Source: Oscillospiraceae bacterium (GTDB lineage: Bacteria > Bacillota > Clostridia > Oscillospirales > Oscillospiraceae). From it: a stretch of DNA of 64,000 nucleotides. The notes below the pieces were generated by a model that worked only from the letters and a program-made list of their open reading frames with translations, did not search any database and was not told the origin of the DNA. The DNA lies in the NCBI GenBank assembly GCA_009777775.1, contig WRLE01000013.1, forward strand, positions 1 through 64,000, written 5' to 3'. Positions 9,268 through 18,309 of this stretch are shown here, piece by piece; position 1 is the stretch's first letter, and the number at the start of each line of letters is the position of its first letter. A program made the position numbers and the translations under genes.

Positions 9268-9471
9268 ATGTCAAAGATTAAGATTAAAACACATAGCGGA
9301 TCTAAGAAAAGATTCAATCTCACAAAATCCGGGAAGGTGAAGCGTGCCCGCGCATATAAGAATCACATTCTCAATAAAAAGAACACGAAACGCAAAAGAA
9401 GACTGCGCAGTGGCACATATGCCGATGTAACAAACGAAGTTGCGATCAAAAAAATGATCCCATATAAATAG
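9268..9471 (+). CDS. rpmI: 50S ribosomal protein L35
   Basis: The 67-residue, highly basic protein has the L35 pattern: [12 protein letters not shown], the [14 protein letters not shown] region and [15 protein letters not shown]. Length is typical. GGAGGAG (9250-9256) lies upstream with rather wide spacing to ATG 9268. It sits between infC and rplT, the standard order in Bacteria. Confidence 0.96.
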   Translation: MSKIKIKTHSGSKKRFNLTKSGKVKRARAYKNHILNKKNTKRKRRLRSGTYADVTNEVAIKKMIPYK

Positions 9472-9483
9472 GAGGTAGGTAAA

Positions 9484-9855
9484 TTGGCTAGAGTTAGAAA
9501 TACGAAGGTTACCCGAAATAGAAGAAAAAAGATATTGAAGCTGGCGAAGGGTTACTGGGGTTCAAAGTCAAGGCATTTCAAAATGGCAAACCAAGCTGTT
9601 ATGAAGTCTCTCACCTATGCTTATGTGGGACGCAAAAGGAAAAAGAGAGATTTCCGCAGGTTATGGATTACGAGAATCAGCGCAGCTACCAAGCTCAATG
9701 ATATGAATTATTCCACATTCATGCATGGTTTGAAACTTTCTGGTATAAATTTAAATAGAAAAATGCTCTCAGAAATGGCAATCCATGAACCAGACGCTTT
9801 CGCGGGCTTATGCAGCACAGCGAAAACAGCATTAGCAATTAGGAATGAGAAATGA
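9484..9855 (+). CDS. rplT: 50S ribosomal protein L20
   Basis: The 123-residue basic protein (ARVRNTKVTRNRRKKILKLA, later KRDFRRLWITRI) is L20 over its whole length. L20 nucleates early 50S assembly and, in Bacillus, represses this operon through the leader. The start is TTG at 9484, preceded by GGAGG (9472-9476), just after the rpmI stop at 9469-9471. A strong terminator follows at 9900. Confidence 0.96.
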   Translation: MARVRNTKVTRNRRKKILKLAKGYWGSKSRHFKMANQAVMKSLTYAYVGRKRKKRDFRRLWITRISAATKLNDMNYSTFMHGLKLSGINLNRKMLSEMAIHEPDAFAGLCSTAKTALAIRNEK

Positions 9856-9899
9856 GGAATTAGGAATTAACTAGCTCACATTTCAGTAGAATAACAACA

Positions 9900-9940
9900 A
9901 AATGGTGCAGACTTCATAATGTAAGCCTGCACCATTTTTA
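9900..9940 (+). terminator. Rho-independent terminator of infC-rpmI-rplT
   Basis: Stem AAATGGTGCAG (9900-9910) / CTGCACCATTT (9927-9937) is followed by T residues; preceding A residues let it work for the opposite strand too, as expected between convergent rplT and the aldo/keto reductase gene. It is flanked by inverted copies of an AGGAATTAGGAATGAG-like word (about 9838-9870 and 9966-10003). Confidence 0.85.
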
Positions 9941-10018
9941 TGTTATATTTTAAGTAATTAAGGTTTCGGAATTCCTAACTCCTAATTCCTCATTCCTAAT
10001 TCATCTCGGAGCTCCAAG

Positions 10019-11182
10019 CTACCTCGGAGGTCCACCGGGTCCACCCGGAGCTCCACCTGGCATTTCTGTTTCATATTTTTCTACTGCTATTTTCAGCATA
10101 TCGCGTACTTTGATTTCTTGGGGGCAGACTTCTTCGCAAAGACCGCATTCAATGCACTTGGAAGCTTTGCGTTCTCCCACTTCGAAGGAATAACCGAAGC
10201 GAGCGGAGCGGGCATCGCCGTAAATCATTTCACGATTCATCATTTCGAAAATCGTTGGGATTGCGATATTCTCCGGGCAATCTGCTACGCAATACTCGCA
10301 AGCTGTGCAAGGTACAGATTGAAGGTTAGTAAGAGCCTCTTGAGCTTTGAGTATAACGCCTTGCTCCTGCTCGTTTAATGGAGCGAAGTTTTTCATATAG
10401 CTCACATTGTCGGTCATTTGCTCCAGAGTTGACATTCCGCTCAGAACAGTGATAACTCCTTCCAAAGAAGCAGCGAAACGAATCGCCCAGGATGCGCAGG
10501 AGAGATTGGGGTCAGCTTCTTCGAATACGGCTCTGATGGAAGGTGCTGGATTCGCCAAAAGTCCGCCTTTGATGGGTTCCATGATAACCACTGGCTTGCC
10601 GTGCTTTCTGACTGTTTCATAGTTTAGGCGAGATTGTACTGTTCCATTTTCCCAGTCGCCGTAATTTATTTGAAGTTGTACAAATTCCATTTCAGGATGC
10701 TTTGTCAGAATTTCATCGAGAAGCTCTGCTCTATCGTGATATGAGAAGCCAACATGCTTAATTAAGCCTTGCTCTTTTAGCTCTAGAACATAGTCCCAAA
10801 TACCATAATCGTCAAATGACTTTATCCGTGTCGCGCTGATGTTATGGAGCAAATAATAATCAAAGTATTCGACTCCTGTACGCGCCATGGAAGTGTGGAA
10901 CATTTGTTTAGCTTCCTCTGCATTGTTGGCACCAGCCCACGCAGGCAGTTTTGTCGCCAAAGTGAAGCTATCTCTGGGGTAGCGGTCAACTATTGCGATT
11001 TTCGCCATTTCTTCGGATTTTCCACCGTTGTATCCGTATGCTGTGTCAAAATAGGTGAAACCGTTTTCCATGAAAATGTCCACCATGTCTTTTGTCTGGT
11101 TTTCGTCAATGTCGCGCTCAATCATCGGCAGACGCATCAAGCCGAATCCAAGTTTTGGTGTGTTTTCTCCAAGATATGCCAT
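10019..11182 (-). CDS. Aldo/keto reductase with C-terminal 2x[4Fe-4S] domain
   Basis: The 387-residue protein joins an aldo/keto reductase barrel (residues ~1-270, with GLMRLP, the catalytic Tyr in YFDTAYGY and Lys in LATKLPAW) to a ferredoxin-like tail. The tail has CTACEYCVADCP (~295) and CIECGLCEEVCP (~340), so electrons may pass between a ferredoxin-type partner and the reductase. This architecture is frequent in anaerobic Clostridia; the substrate is not known. The extreme C-terminus is Gly/Pro-rich (GGAPGGPGGPPR), which is unusual. GGAGG precedes ATG 11182. It is a single gene, convergent with rplT. Confidence 0.85.
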   Translation of the reverse strand: MAYLGENTPKLGFGLMRLPMIERDIDENQTKDMVDIFMENGFTYFDTAYGYNGGKSEEMAKIAIVDRYPRDSFTLATKLPAWAGANNAEEAKQMFHTSMARTGVEYFDYYLLHNISATRIKSFDDYGIWDYVLELKEQGLIKHVGFSYHDRAELLDEILTKHPEMEFVQLQINYGDWENGTVQSRLNYETVRKHGKPVVIMEPIKGGLLANPAPSIRAVFEEADPNLSCASWAIRFAASLEGVITVLSGMSTLEQMTDNVSYMKNFAPLNEQEQGVILKAQEALTNLQSVPCTACEYCVADCPENIAIPTIFEMMNREMIYGDARSARFGYSFEVGERKASKCIECGLCEEVCPQEIKVRDMLKIAVEKYETEMPGGAPGGPGGPPR

Positions 11183-11323
11183 TTTAATCCTCCAAAAGTT
11201 AATGATTTTATAGAATCGTATACTATTATGATGTAACAGTCAAGAAAAAGATGCTGACATTAGAAGTGCAAATATGTTGCTTTATCTACGAAAGTTTGAA
11301 ACCAACACCGAATAACAATAAAA
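11183..11323. other. Intergenic region between divergent genes
   Basis: This is the left part of a ~370-bp gap between the reductase gene (leftward) and the DUF2975 operon (rightward). It is AT-rich; the reductase promoter should be here but no consensus box was obvious. The right part holds the operon promoter. A degenerate copy of the 33-bp dispersed repeat lies at about 11446-11477. Confidence 0.4.
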
Positions 11324-11378
11324 ATATATCGAAAAACGATAAATAAGTATTGCATAACGATATATGTTGTGGTAGAAT
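11324..11378 (+). promoter_or_regulatory. Promoter with inverted-repeat operator for the DUF2975-XRE-DUF4173 operon
   Basis: TTGCAT (11350-11355) and TAGAAT (11373-11378) are 17 bp apart. A perfect 8-bp inverted repeat ATATATCG (11324-11331) / CGATATAT (11358-11365) brackets the -35 box. This fits binding by a dimeric repressor, perhaps the XRE protein encoded downstream (inference). Confidence 0.55.
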
Positions 11379-11555
11379 CCTAGCCAGCAATAATAGTCAT
11401 TAGATATAGTTACTGTATATTTTGACTAGACGGAAATAAAAGAGTGATAAGATCCTTCGCTATCGCTTTTAGATGACCCTGCTAGTTCCTACGATGATAT
11501 CGTTTAAGATTCATACAATGATTTATATCAAAATGTAAATATAGGAGTGTTCTAT

Positions 11556-11996
11556 ATGTGGACTGAGAAAAGGTCGCTTGTATTAAGTAAATGCTGTGTG
11601 GTTGCTTTTATGATTATGCTAGCAGTGGCTGCGGTGTTAGCGCCGAGGGCTTTTCGCGCTTGGGTGGTGTATATGCCTGAGCAACGAATGGTGTATTTTC
11701 GAGCTACAGTCTATATAGGGCTTGTACCTGCGGTGTCCCTCTTGCTGTTGTTGTATGGACTATTGCATAGAATTGGAGTAGGTGAGGTTTTTGTCAGCAA
11801 GAACACAGACTGCCTCCGATATATATCATGGTGCTGCTTTGCTGGGGCTGCTGTTTCCATGGCTTCTGCTTTTTATTGGTTTCCTTGGTGCGCCATCGGT
11901 GTTGCTGCTGCATTTATGGGACTCATAGTTCGGGTGATAAAAAATGTCGTAGCTAAAGCCGTTTCCCTTCAAGAAGAAGCGGACTACACAATATAG
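11556..11996 (+). CDS. DUF2975-type four-helix membrane protein
   Basis: About 146 residues with four hydrophobic helices and little else. Arrangement and size fit DUF2975 proteins, which are almost always encoded beside a small XRE regulator, as here. AGGAG at 11543-11547 supports ATG 11556 rather than an upstream GTG. The function of the family is unknown; a membrane sensor or anchor acting with the HTH protein is a reasonable guess. The HTH gene starts 14 bp downstream. Confidence 0.75.
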   Translation: MWTEKRSLVLSKCCVVAFMIMLAVAAVLAPRAFRAWVVYMPEQRMVYFRATVYIGLVPAVSLLLLLYGLLHRIGVGEVFVSKNTDCLRYISWCCFAGAAVSMASAFYWFPWCAIGVAAAFMGLIVRVIKNVVAKAVSLQEEADYTI

Positions 11997-12010
11997 GGAG
12001 GGAACGAGTT

Positions 12011-12214
12011 ATGCCTATTGTTGTGAATCTGGATATGATGATGCTAAAAAGAAAGATGTCATCTGGCGAGCTTGCTGAAATAATCGGACTCAGCCAAGCG
12101 AATCTTTCGATATTGAAAACCGGAAAAGCAAAGGCAATACGCTTTTCCACCCTGGAAGCAATATGCAAAGCTTTGGAATGTCAGCCAGGGGATATATTGG
12201 AATATAAAGAGTAA
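12011..12214 (+). CDS. Small XRE-family helix-turn-helix regulator (YozG-like)
   Basis: The 67-residue protein is essentially one HTH_3 domain: VNLDMMMLKRKMSSGELAEI, GLSQANLSILKTGK and the FSTLEAICKALECQPGDILEY end typical of the Cro/CI family. A GGGAGG ribosome-binding site precedes ATG 12011. It lies in an operon with DUF2975 upstream and DUF4173 downstream, and probably controls that operon through the inverted repeat near 11324-11365. Confidence 0.9.
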   Translation: MPIVVNLDMMMLKRKMSSGELAEIIGLSQANLSILKTGKAKAIRFSTLEAICKALECQPGDILEYKE

Positions 12215-12228
12215 AGGAACGAGTTATA

Positions 12229-13839
12229 ATGGAATATGTAATTATGAATATGTGTGAACATGGTATGCCTGTTCATATAATGCAAGAAACAAGCGACCCT
12301 AACGAAAACAAATTCAAACCCGACGTAACCGACTTTCTTTTTGCGCTGAAAGCATTTGTCTTGGGGTATTTCTTTACTATTTGGGTTTTTTTGTCCTGGC
12401 AAGGCTGGGGAGTTACTGTTTTCACCACAGTATATCTCTATAGTGTCAATAAATATCTTAACAAAAAAGATAGTTTAGTCAGAAGTCGAGAATCTATTTT
12501 TTGGTGGATAATAACATGGGTGGTGGGGATTTCATATGCATTATGGGACAATCGGAGTTTGTCTCTAATTCGGGGTTTCTTCCTCTTTTGCAGCGCTGTA
12601 TACTATGTTATTGTTGCATCTGGTCGAACGGTGATGGGGAGAACTGGGAATTACCTTCTGCTAGACGGGATAAATGCGTTGTTTTTTATCCCTTTCGGAA
12701 ATTTTCTAAATCAATATGTGAGTGTAAAAGGTCTTCGCTGGGGTACAGAAAAACAGAAAAAGACCATATCAATTGTTGCAGGTCTGTTGTTAGCGCTATT
12801 TTTGGTAATGTGCTTAAACCCTCTTCTGAGCCGCGCAGATAGCGGTGGATTTCGCATTGTTTCAGGTTTTATAGCAAGTATATTTGCTCTTGCTAAGGAG
12901 TATTTAAAATTCATTCATATATATCTCTTTTTTACTATTCCTATTGCAGCTTACATATATGGGCTTGTTTCGGGTGTTGCTCACGGAAAAGCTACTGGAC
13001 TCATTAAGCCAGAATCTGCAAAAAAAGCAGCAGATGCGCTGCGGATAATACAACCGACAACAATTTACATTGCTTTAGGAGCTGTTTGTGGGCTTTATTT
13101 TATTTTTATTCTTAGTCAGCTACCTTATTTCTTTTCAGCATTTACTGGAAATAGACCCATTGGTTGGTTAGTATACTCCGAATATGCGCGACAAGGCTTT
13201 TTCGAATTGTGCAACATTGTGTTTATTAATCTTGTAATTATCATGCTAGGAAATGTTATGTGCAAAAAAGAAGGGTACAATATGAAACTATTCAAAATGT
13301 ATAATATCATACTAGCTTGCATCACACTTGTACTCATCGCTACCGCTTTTAGCAAAATGGCACTATATATTAATGTGTATGGTTTAACCATGCGCCGCTT
13401 GTTACCCTGCTTATTTATGGTATTTTTATCAGCGGTATTCGTAGCTTTGATATTTTTGCAAAAGCGCGAATTTTCGATATTGCATTTTGCTCTTATAATT
13501 GGTTCTGTTTTGCTATGTATACTTTTTTTAAGCAACCCTGATGCAATCGTCATTAGGTATAATGTCAATAGGTATTTGAGTGGAACTTTAGATGAAATTG
13601 ACATCGATATGTTACATTCTTCCTGGTTTGCTGGTGTGAAGCCTGCCGTGAAGGTGTATGATTCTATCACTGACAATAATACACGCAGACAAATTGGGTA
13701 TTATTTGAATCAACAAAAAGATAGAGCATCACGGATGTCTCATGAAAAAGTAGACTTAACAGATGGCGGAGCGAATGTATTAAGTCTGGAATACTACCTA
13801 GCGAGAAAAATACTGAGATGGTCAAGTTTTGTATATTAG
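12229..13839 (+). CDS. DUF4173-type polytopic membrane protein
   Basis: 536 residues with about 12 hydrophobic helices, a soluble N-terminus of ~40 residues and a soluble C-terminal tail of ~90. The RWGTEKQKKT and GTLDEIDIDML stretches and the overall layout resemble DUF4173 proteins, which accompany DUF2975/XRE pairs in Bacillota. No transport or catalytic motif is evident. AAAGGAACG precedes ATG 12229, which is 14 bp after the XRE stop. Role unknown. Confidence 0.75.
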   Translation: MEYVIMNMCEHGMPVHIMQETSDPNENKFKPDVTDFLFALKAFVLGYFFTIWVFLSWQGWGVTVFTTVYLYSVNKYLNKKDSLVRSRESIFWWIITWVVGISYALWDNRSLSLIRGFFLFCSAVYYVIVASGRTVMGRTGNYLLLDGINALFFIPFGNFLNQYVSVKGLRWGTEKQKKTISIVAGLLLALFLVMCLNPLLSRADSGGFRIVSGFIASIFALAKEYLKFIHIYLFFTIPIAAYIYGLVSGVAHGKATGLIKPESAKKAADALRIIQPTTIYIALGAVCGLYFIFILSQLPYFFSAFTGNRPIGWLVYSEYARQGFFELCNIVFINLVIIMLGNVMCKKEGYNMKLFKMYNIILACITLVLIATAFSKMALYINVYGLTMRRLLPCLFMVFLSAVFVALIFLQKREFSILHFALIIGSVLLCILFLSNPDAIVIRYNVNRYLSGTLDEIDIDMLHSSWFAGVKPAVKVYDSITDNNTRRQIGYYLNQQKDRASRMSHEKVDLTDGGANVLSLEYYLARKILRWSSFVY

Positions 13840-13916
13840 TCAGCTAGTATAGTATTTTCTAGCTATATAAAACTAAAGTTCACATTGTGTCAATTTTATA
13901 TTGATTGATGCGATTG

Positions 13917-15578
13917 CTAAGCTAAATTTATGTTGATGCAATCAATTTCATGTGGATTTTGAATTATTTTATTATCATGCGTTATTTTGTAATTGCGACG
14001 ATTAGCGGGAGTCCTCCAATTTCGAAGATATTGAACAGCATCACGAATCGCATATATATCATTTTGTGAAAGGTTAAAAATATTTCGTAAAACTAGCTCG
14101 TCACCTGCATTGTATGCAGCTTTTACACCTTTTGTCTTAACTATCGCATTTAGCTCACAATATATTTCCTCCACATCTTTTTCCGGAATGTAATCAATTA
14201 TCTCTAGTTTATCTGCTTCTCCTGGGATAACAACAAAACTTCCACCACCTAATGAATGGACATTCAACTCAAGTGATAATAAAGTTAAACTGTTATACCA
14301 TCTGCATAATAATTGCTGTGCAGAATCATTTTTTATAAAACCAGCTAGGAGACTGTTAGTTACAGCATATCCTCCTTTATTCATTACAAGCTTTGGTATA
14401 TCACCAAAAACCGATAATATTACATCAGGTGTCTCAACGCTTGGTGTTATATACCAAGGATTACGCCGTTTGCATTTATAACGTTGATGCACTCCTAAGG
14501 ATTCTCCATATTTTATATAAAGAAAGTCGTCATCGGTGACTATATTCGGTAAATATAAGGAGGTAGTATAATCATCGACTAGAACTTCGATTCCTATTTC
14601 AGAACCTCCATTAAGTTGCTTTGCATTAAGTATAGTAGGTACTAAATTCGTTTTACTAATATTGTAATGTGATATTATGTCTGAATTGGGATGAAAGTAG
14701 CTTTTATCAGCTGAAACATAACCTATTTTAAATTTACAACTCTCAATTAAGGGGGAAATCAAACCACTTTTTTTTATTGTATTATGTAGCTGTTGGTACT
14801 TTGGTGGTAATGATGAGTATACAAAGGGTTTATTATTTCGAATAATTTCGGAAATGTGTATAACATCATCTTTTGATACTTTATTGCTTAATAAGTCGTC
14901 AACAGTTTCAAAAATACTATATTCTATTTGATTAGTGAAACCACCCTTATCTTCGGCGAATAAAAGTACAGTTTCAACATCCACATTTGGAAAAAAATCT
15001 TCATAAATGCGAAATATTGAAAGTTTAGCAAAATTATTAGATAATACGCTCCACAGCTCGCTAGCATATCGAGCATATGTTATTTCAAAAGGCATAACAA
15101 AAGCTAACCTGCCATTGTCTTTGATAGATGAAATTGCATGAAGAACAAAAGGAAACCATAAACTGCCGTTATTTGGACATTTTGTACCATATTCGTTTAT
15201 TACCTTTTTAGCGCTTAAATACTGGTCATCTGGTAGTGTTCGTAAACTTACATACGGTGGGTTCCCAATTACAACATCAAAATGACAATCAAATTCTGTT
15301 GATAGAAAATCGCATAAATAGAATTCAAAATGCTTTTCATCATATCGAGTGCGAGCAGTAAGCACTATATCGGGTTGCAATTCTACTGCCGCAATGCTCG
15401 GATGGTTGTTACCAAATTCTTTAAATCGATTTATCGCTTGATCTATAAAAATCCCATCACCGAATGATGGTTCAAGTACAGAATCGTTACTGCTCCTGAT
15501 TGCCCATTTTGCAATAAATTCTGCAACTCTATTAACTGTGTAAAACGAACCTGTTTGCTTTTGTTTTGCTTTTGTCAC
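13917..15578 (-). CDS. N6-adenine DNA methyltransferase (type II modification enzyme)
   Basis: The 553-residue protein has methyltransferase motif I (VLEPSFGDGIFI, residues ~34-45), motif IV NPPYVSL (~107-113) and a long C-terminal region that would hold target recognition, as in gamma-class TaqI/Eco57I-type enzymes. The N-terminal TGSFYTVNRVAEFIAKW is typical of them. It would transfer a methyl group from AdoMet to adenine in the host's recognition site. It lies 15 bp downstream of a 209-residue gene on the same strand that is probably the cognate nuclease. The region is more AT-rich than its neighbours, in line with horizontal transfer. Confidence 0.88.
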   Translation of the reverse strand: MTKAKQKQTGSFYTVNRVAEFIAKWAIRSSNDSVLEPSFGDGIFIDQAINRFKEFGNNHPSIAAVELQPDIVLTARTRYDEKHFEFYLCDFLSTEFDCHFDVVIGNPPYVSLRTLPDDQYLSAKKVINEYGTKCPNNGSLWFPFVLHAISSIKDNGRLAFVMPFEITYARYASELWSVLSNNFAKLSIFRIYEDFFPNVDVETVLLFAEDKGGFTNQIEYSIFETVDDLLSNKVSKDDVIHISEIIRNNKPFVYSSLPPKYQQLHNTIKKSGLISPLIESCKFKIGYVSADKSYFHPNSDIISHYNISKTNLVPTILNAKQLNGGSEIGIEVLVDDYTTSLYLPNIVTDDDFLYIKYGESLGVHQRYKCKRRNPWYITPSVETPDVILSVFGDIPKLVMNKGGYAVTNSLLAGFIKNDSAQQLLCRWYNSLTLLSLELNVHSLGGGSFVVIPGEADKLEIIDYIPEKDVEEIYCELNAIVKTKGVKAAYNAGDELVLRNIFNLSQNDIYAIRDAVQYLRNWRTPANRRNYKITHDNKIIQNPHEIDCININLA

Positions 15579-15593
15579 AGTATTACTCCTCGT

Positions 15594-16223
15594 TTATAAT
15601 GGTTTTCTATTATTATATGTCGTAATAATTTTGTCAAAGAAATAATCAATGCCAAGTAATGGTATCGTTTCCAACAAAGATGGTGGTTTCGTCTCGAAAT
15701 CTACTTTGAGAAATGCAAAATGCTCATACTTGTCCTTTGTGTCACGCCAATCCGTTCTTCCAGTTATGCGTTCAAATAATCGTTCTGCACGTTCAAGATT
15801 TATTTTTTCTCGTACTCCAGGCTTTATTGGATTTTTTGGTAGTAAATAAACATAACATAGAACAGCCATTGGAAATCTATCGTGTAGTGAGATACAATCA
15901 CCTATTATTTCCTCGTAATAAGTTAAAATATTATTTGAAACAGAAGACATTTGACTTCGTAAACCGATTATAATTTGTGGTCCATTAATGTTTTCGATAA
16001 CTGCAACATCAACATTTTTTGGTTTATGTGAACCATATATTTTTGCTTCTCTTTTAATGGAAAAATGCTTCTTTGTTATTCCTACATTAAATAATTCTGA
16101 TATGCAGTATTCGTGTAGAACACTAATAAATGCTCCGCTGCGTACTGATGCATTAGGCGCCGCAAGGTAGATATCTTTCATTTCGTCTAAACAATCAATT
16201 AAGTTCTGCCTGTGAATAGGCAT
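15594..16223 (-). CDS. Probable type II restriction endonuclease
   Basis: I do not recognise a named family. The 209-residue protein is placed first in a two-gene operon with an adenine methyltransferase, the usual layout for a restriction pair. A PD-(D/E)xK-like core may be present: KNVDVAVI followed by a strand QIIIGLRSQMSSV, where the usual ExK is replaced by LRS/Q, so the catalytic residues are atypical or lie elsewhere. Downstream RFPMAVLCYVYLLP resembles the buried strands of nuclease folds. GGAG precedes ATG 16223. It could instead be a regulator or specificity protein. Confidence 0.5.
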   Translation of the reverse strand: MPIHRQNLIDCLDEMKDIYLAAPNASVRSGAFISVLHEYCISELFNVGITKKHFSIKREAKIYGSHKPKNVDVAVIENINGPQIIIGLRSQMSSVSNNILTYYEEIIGDCISLHDRFPMAVLCYVYLLPKNPIKPGVREKINLERAERLFERITGRTDWRDTKDKYEHFAFLKVDFETKPPSLLETIPLLGIDYFFDKIITTYNNRKPL

Positions 16224-16512
16224 ATATTATTCTCCTCTTTGTATGATTTTTGATTCTTAGTATCATATGAGCTAAAAATCACAAACAACAATTTAGTAGT
16301 TGACATGATTTTGTTATATTATAACCTCTTCACATAGAAAATGCAATATAAAAATCCGAAAATTAGCGAAACAAATATACAAATCCCAAAAACGGTCAAA
16401 TACCGCAAGCGTTATCGCAGTGCAGGAGAAGTGTTTAGGAACAATGTCACTGTACTGCCCATGGTGAAAGTTACACAAAATCATTATATATTGCCTATAA
16501 TTGAGTATTTCC
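16224..16512. other. Intergenic region upstream of the restriction-modification operon
   Basis: No supported gene. A 66-residue minus-strand open frame (16314-16514) lacks a ribosome-binding site and is probably spurious. The region probably holds the promoter of the restriction operon near 16240-16330. Confidence 0.4.
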
Positions 16513-16696
16513 AATAAGATTCTTCGCTTTGCTCTTAAATGACACTTTTTATGCGTTGCATGACTAATAATTGTTCATCGTTCATTGTTACCGCAGCGGC
16601 GCGTCAAGGATGCCGCGCCCTACGAAAATCGTTCGTTGTTTGTTGTTCATCGTTCATTGTTACCGCAGCGGCGCGTCAAGGATGCCGCGCCCTACG
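16513..16696. repeat. Composite repeat: 33-bp element plus two copies of the 28-bp GC-rich hairpin
   Basis: The 33-bp element lies at 16513-16545. The 28-bp hairpin (GGCGCG ... CGCGCC arms) is at 16597-16624 and 16669-16696, within a 72-bp direct duplication. The same order in opposite orientation occurs at 41660-41780 and 43214-43328. Confidence 0.8.
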
Positions 16697-16735
16697 AAAA
16701 TCGTTCATTGTTTGATGTTCATTGAAAATCGTTCA

Positions 16736-17944
16736 TTATTCATTATTCATTATATCTGCTACTGCGTCTAAAAACTCCCAGGTGTCTACGGACTTCGCAT
16801 TAAAGCCGGGTTCGGTCAGATGCGCTATGTCGCCGGTCATGATGCCGGAGCGCATTGTGTCCATGGTTGCTTTTTCCAGTCTGTCTGCAAATTCCACCAA
16901 ATCAGCCAAGCCATCTAGCTCGCCTCGCTTTTTCAATGCGCCAGTCCAGGCGAAAATCGTGGCAATGGGGTTGGTGGATGTTTTTTCTCCCTGGAGGTAT
17001 CTGTAATAATGGCGGGTGACTGTGCCGTGGGCTGCTTCAAATTCATATTTGCCATCGGGGGAGACCAATACACTGGTCATCATGGCAAGGGAACCGAAGG
17101 CGCTGCTCACCATGTCACTCATCACATCACCATCGTAGTTTTTGCAAGCCCAAATGAAGCCACCTTTTGAGCGCATGACTCGTGCTACGGCATCGTCTAT
17201 TAAAGTGTAGAAATATTCAATGCCTAATTCATCAAACTTGCCTTTATATTCAACAAACTCCTCATCGAATACAGTTTTAAAATGTCCATCGTAGATTTTC
17301 GATATGGTATCTTTGGTGGAAAACCACATATCTTGTTTCGTGTCCACCGCATATTGGAAGCATGAGCGGGCGAAGCTTCTTATGCTGGATTCTGTATTAT
17401 GTTGCCCCAACCAGACGGTGGGACCGGCTGTTTTTTCCACGGACAGAGTCTGTGTTGCACCCGATTGTCCGACAAAGCTCATGGTACATTCTCCAGGCTC
17501 GTCCGTAAGCAGCTCCACAGCTTTATACACATCTCCATATGCATGGCGGGCGATGGTGATGGGCTTTTCCCAAGTTTTCACAGTTGGCTTGATGCAATCG
17601 ATGGTAATTGGAGCTCGAAAAACAGTGCCATCCAATATTGAGCGGATGGTGGCATTTGCTGAAACCCACATTTTCGTCAGTTCGGGAAACTCCTCCATCC
17701 TCTGCTGATTAGGTGTTATAGTCGCACATTTTACGGCAACGCCGTATTTTTTTGTGGCATTTGCAGAATCAATGGTTACTTGGTCTTCCGTTGCATTACG
17801 GTTAAGCAAACCCAGGTCGTAGTACTCTGTGAATAAATCCACATAGGGGAGTATCAGTTGGTCTTTTATTAGCTGCCATAATATGCGGGTCATTTCGTCC
17901 CCATCCATTTCCACCAGGGGTGTTGTCATCTTTATTTTTGACAT
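16736..17944 (-). CDS. icd: NADP-dependent isocitrate dehydrogenase (eukaryotic-type subfamily)
   Basis: It oxidises isocitrate to 2-oxoglutarate, the carbon skeleton for the glutamate and glutamine enzymes nearby. The 402-residue protein has TTPLVEMDGDEMTRI at the N-terminus, the substrate loop SANATIRSILDGTVFR, metal-binding YDGDVMSD and the NADP motif EAAHGTVTRHYY. These place it in the ~400-residue eukaryotic/clostridial subfamily, not the E. coli type. ATG 17944 is chosen because GAGGTG lies upstream; a longer frame to 17959 has no support. It is a single gene with AT-rich and hairpin repeats at its 3' end. Confidence 0.95.
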   Translation of the reverse strand: MSKIKMTTPLVEMDGDEMTRILWQLIKDQLILPYVDLFTEYYDLGLLNRNATEDQVTIDSANATKKYGVAVKCATITPNQQRMEEFPELTKMWVSANATIRSILDGTVFRAPITIDCIKPTVKTWEKPITIARHAYGDVYKAVELLTDEPGECTMSFVGQSGATQTLSVEKTAGPTVWLGQHNTESSIRSFARSCFQYAVDTKQDMWFSTKDTISKIYDGHFKTVFDEEFVEYKGKFDELGIEYFYTLIDDAVARVMRSKGGFIWACKNYDGDVMSDMVSSAFGSLAMMTSVLVSPDGKYEFEAAHGTVTRHYYRYLQGEKTSTNPIATIFAWTGALKKRGELDGLADLVEFADRLEKATMDTMRSGIMTGDIAHLTEPGFNAKSVDTWEFLDAVADIMNNE

Positions 17945-18067
17945 TAGTTTGCACCTCAATCATAGGTTATTTTTACCGATTATATAACTTGACACAAGGA
18001 AGTGTCAACTTCATTGTGAATAGTTTTATAATCATTGTAAAATCATAATATTCAAGTGAAAAAGCTA

Positions 18068-18096
18068 TTGTGTTTTGTGGTGTAATAGTGTAAAAT
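18068..18096 (+). promoter_or_regulatory. Promoter for the 58-residue membrane peptide
   Basis: TTGTGT (18068-18073) and TAAAAT (18091-18096) are 17 bp apart, 37 bp upstream of ATG 18133. Confidence 0.55.
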
Positions 18097-18132
18097 GCAT
18101 GGAAGTTTAATCAAATTGGAGGAAAGACAAAC

Positions 18133-18309
18133 ATGAGAAAACATAAACTGCTCCTTTGCGCGTCCTGTGCCTTTGTCACAATGGTCGCAGCAATCACCGC
18201 ACTTGTTATCTTTAAAAAAGAAATCACTGAATTTTTTATGGACATCAAAGGAAAAATTGACGTTAAAAAATACCGTAACGGAGAATACTCAGAATATGCA
18301 GAAATGTAG
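18133..18309 (+). CDS. Small single-pass membrane peptide (58 aa)
   Basis: ATG 18133 follows an excellent GGAGG (18119-18123) and a plausible promoter. The product has a basic start (MRKHK), one hydrophobic helix (residues ~6-27) and a charged 30-residue tail, KKEITEFFMDIKGKIDVKKY, ending in acidic residues. The stop is TAG at 18307-18309. No family is recognised; the layout resembles short YtxH-like or stress-type membrane peptides but nothing specific supports that. It stands alone between icd (divergent) and the NuoE-like operon. Confidence 0.65.
   Translation: MRKHKLLLCASCAFVTMVAAITALVIFKKEITEFFMDIKGKIDVKKYRNGEYSEYAEM

Noticed and set aside
16314-16514. 66-codon minus-strand open frame
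   Set aside because: Biased composition, no ribosome-binding site and no family resemblance.
16571-16771. Plus-strand open frame across the GC-rich hairpins
   Set aside because: The peptide repeats RMPRPTKIV from two hairpin copies; other copies give the same false coding, so it is a repeat artefact.
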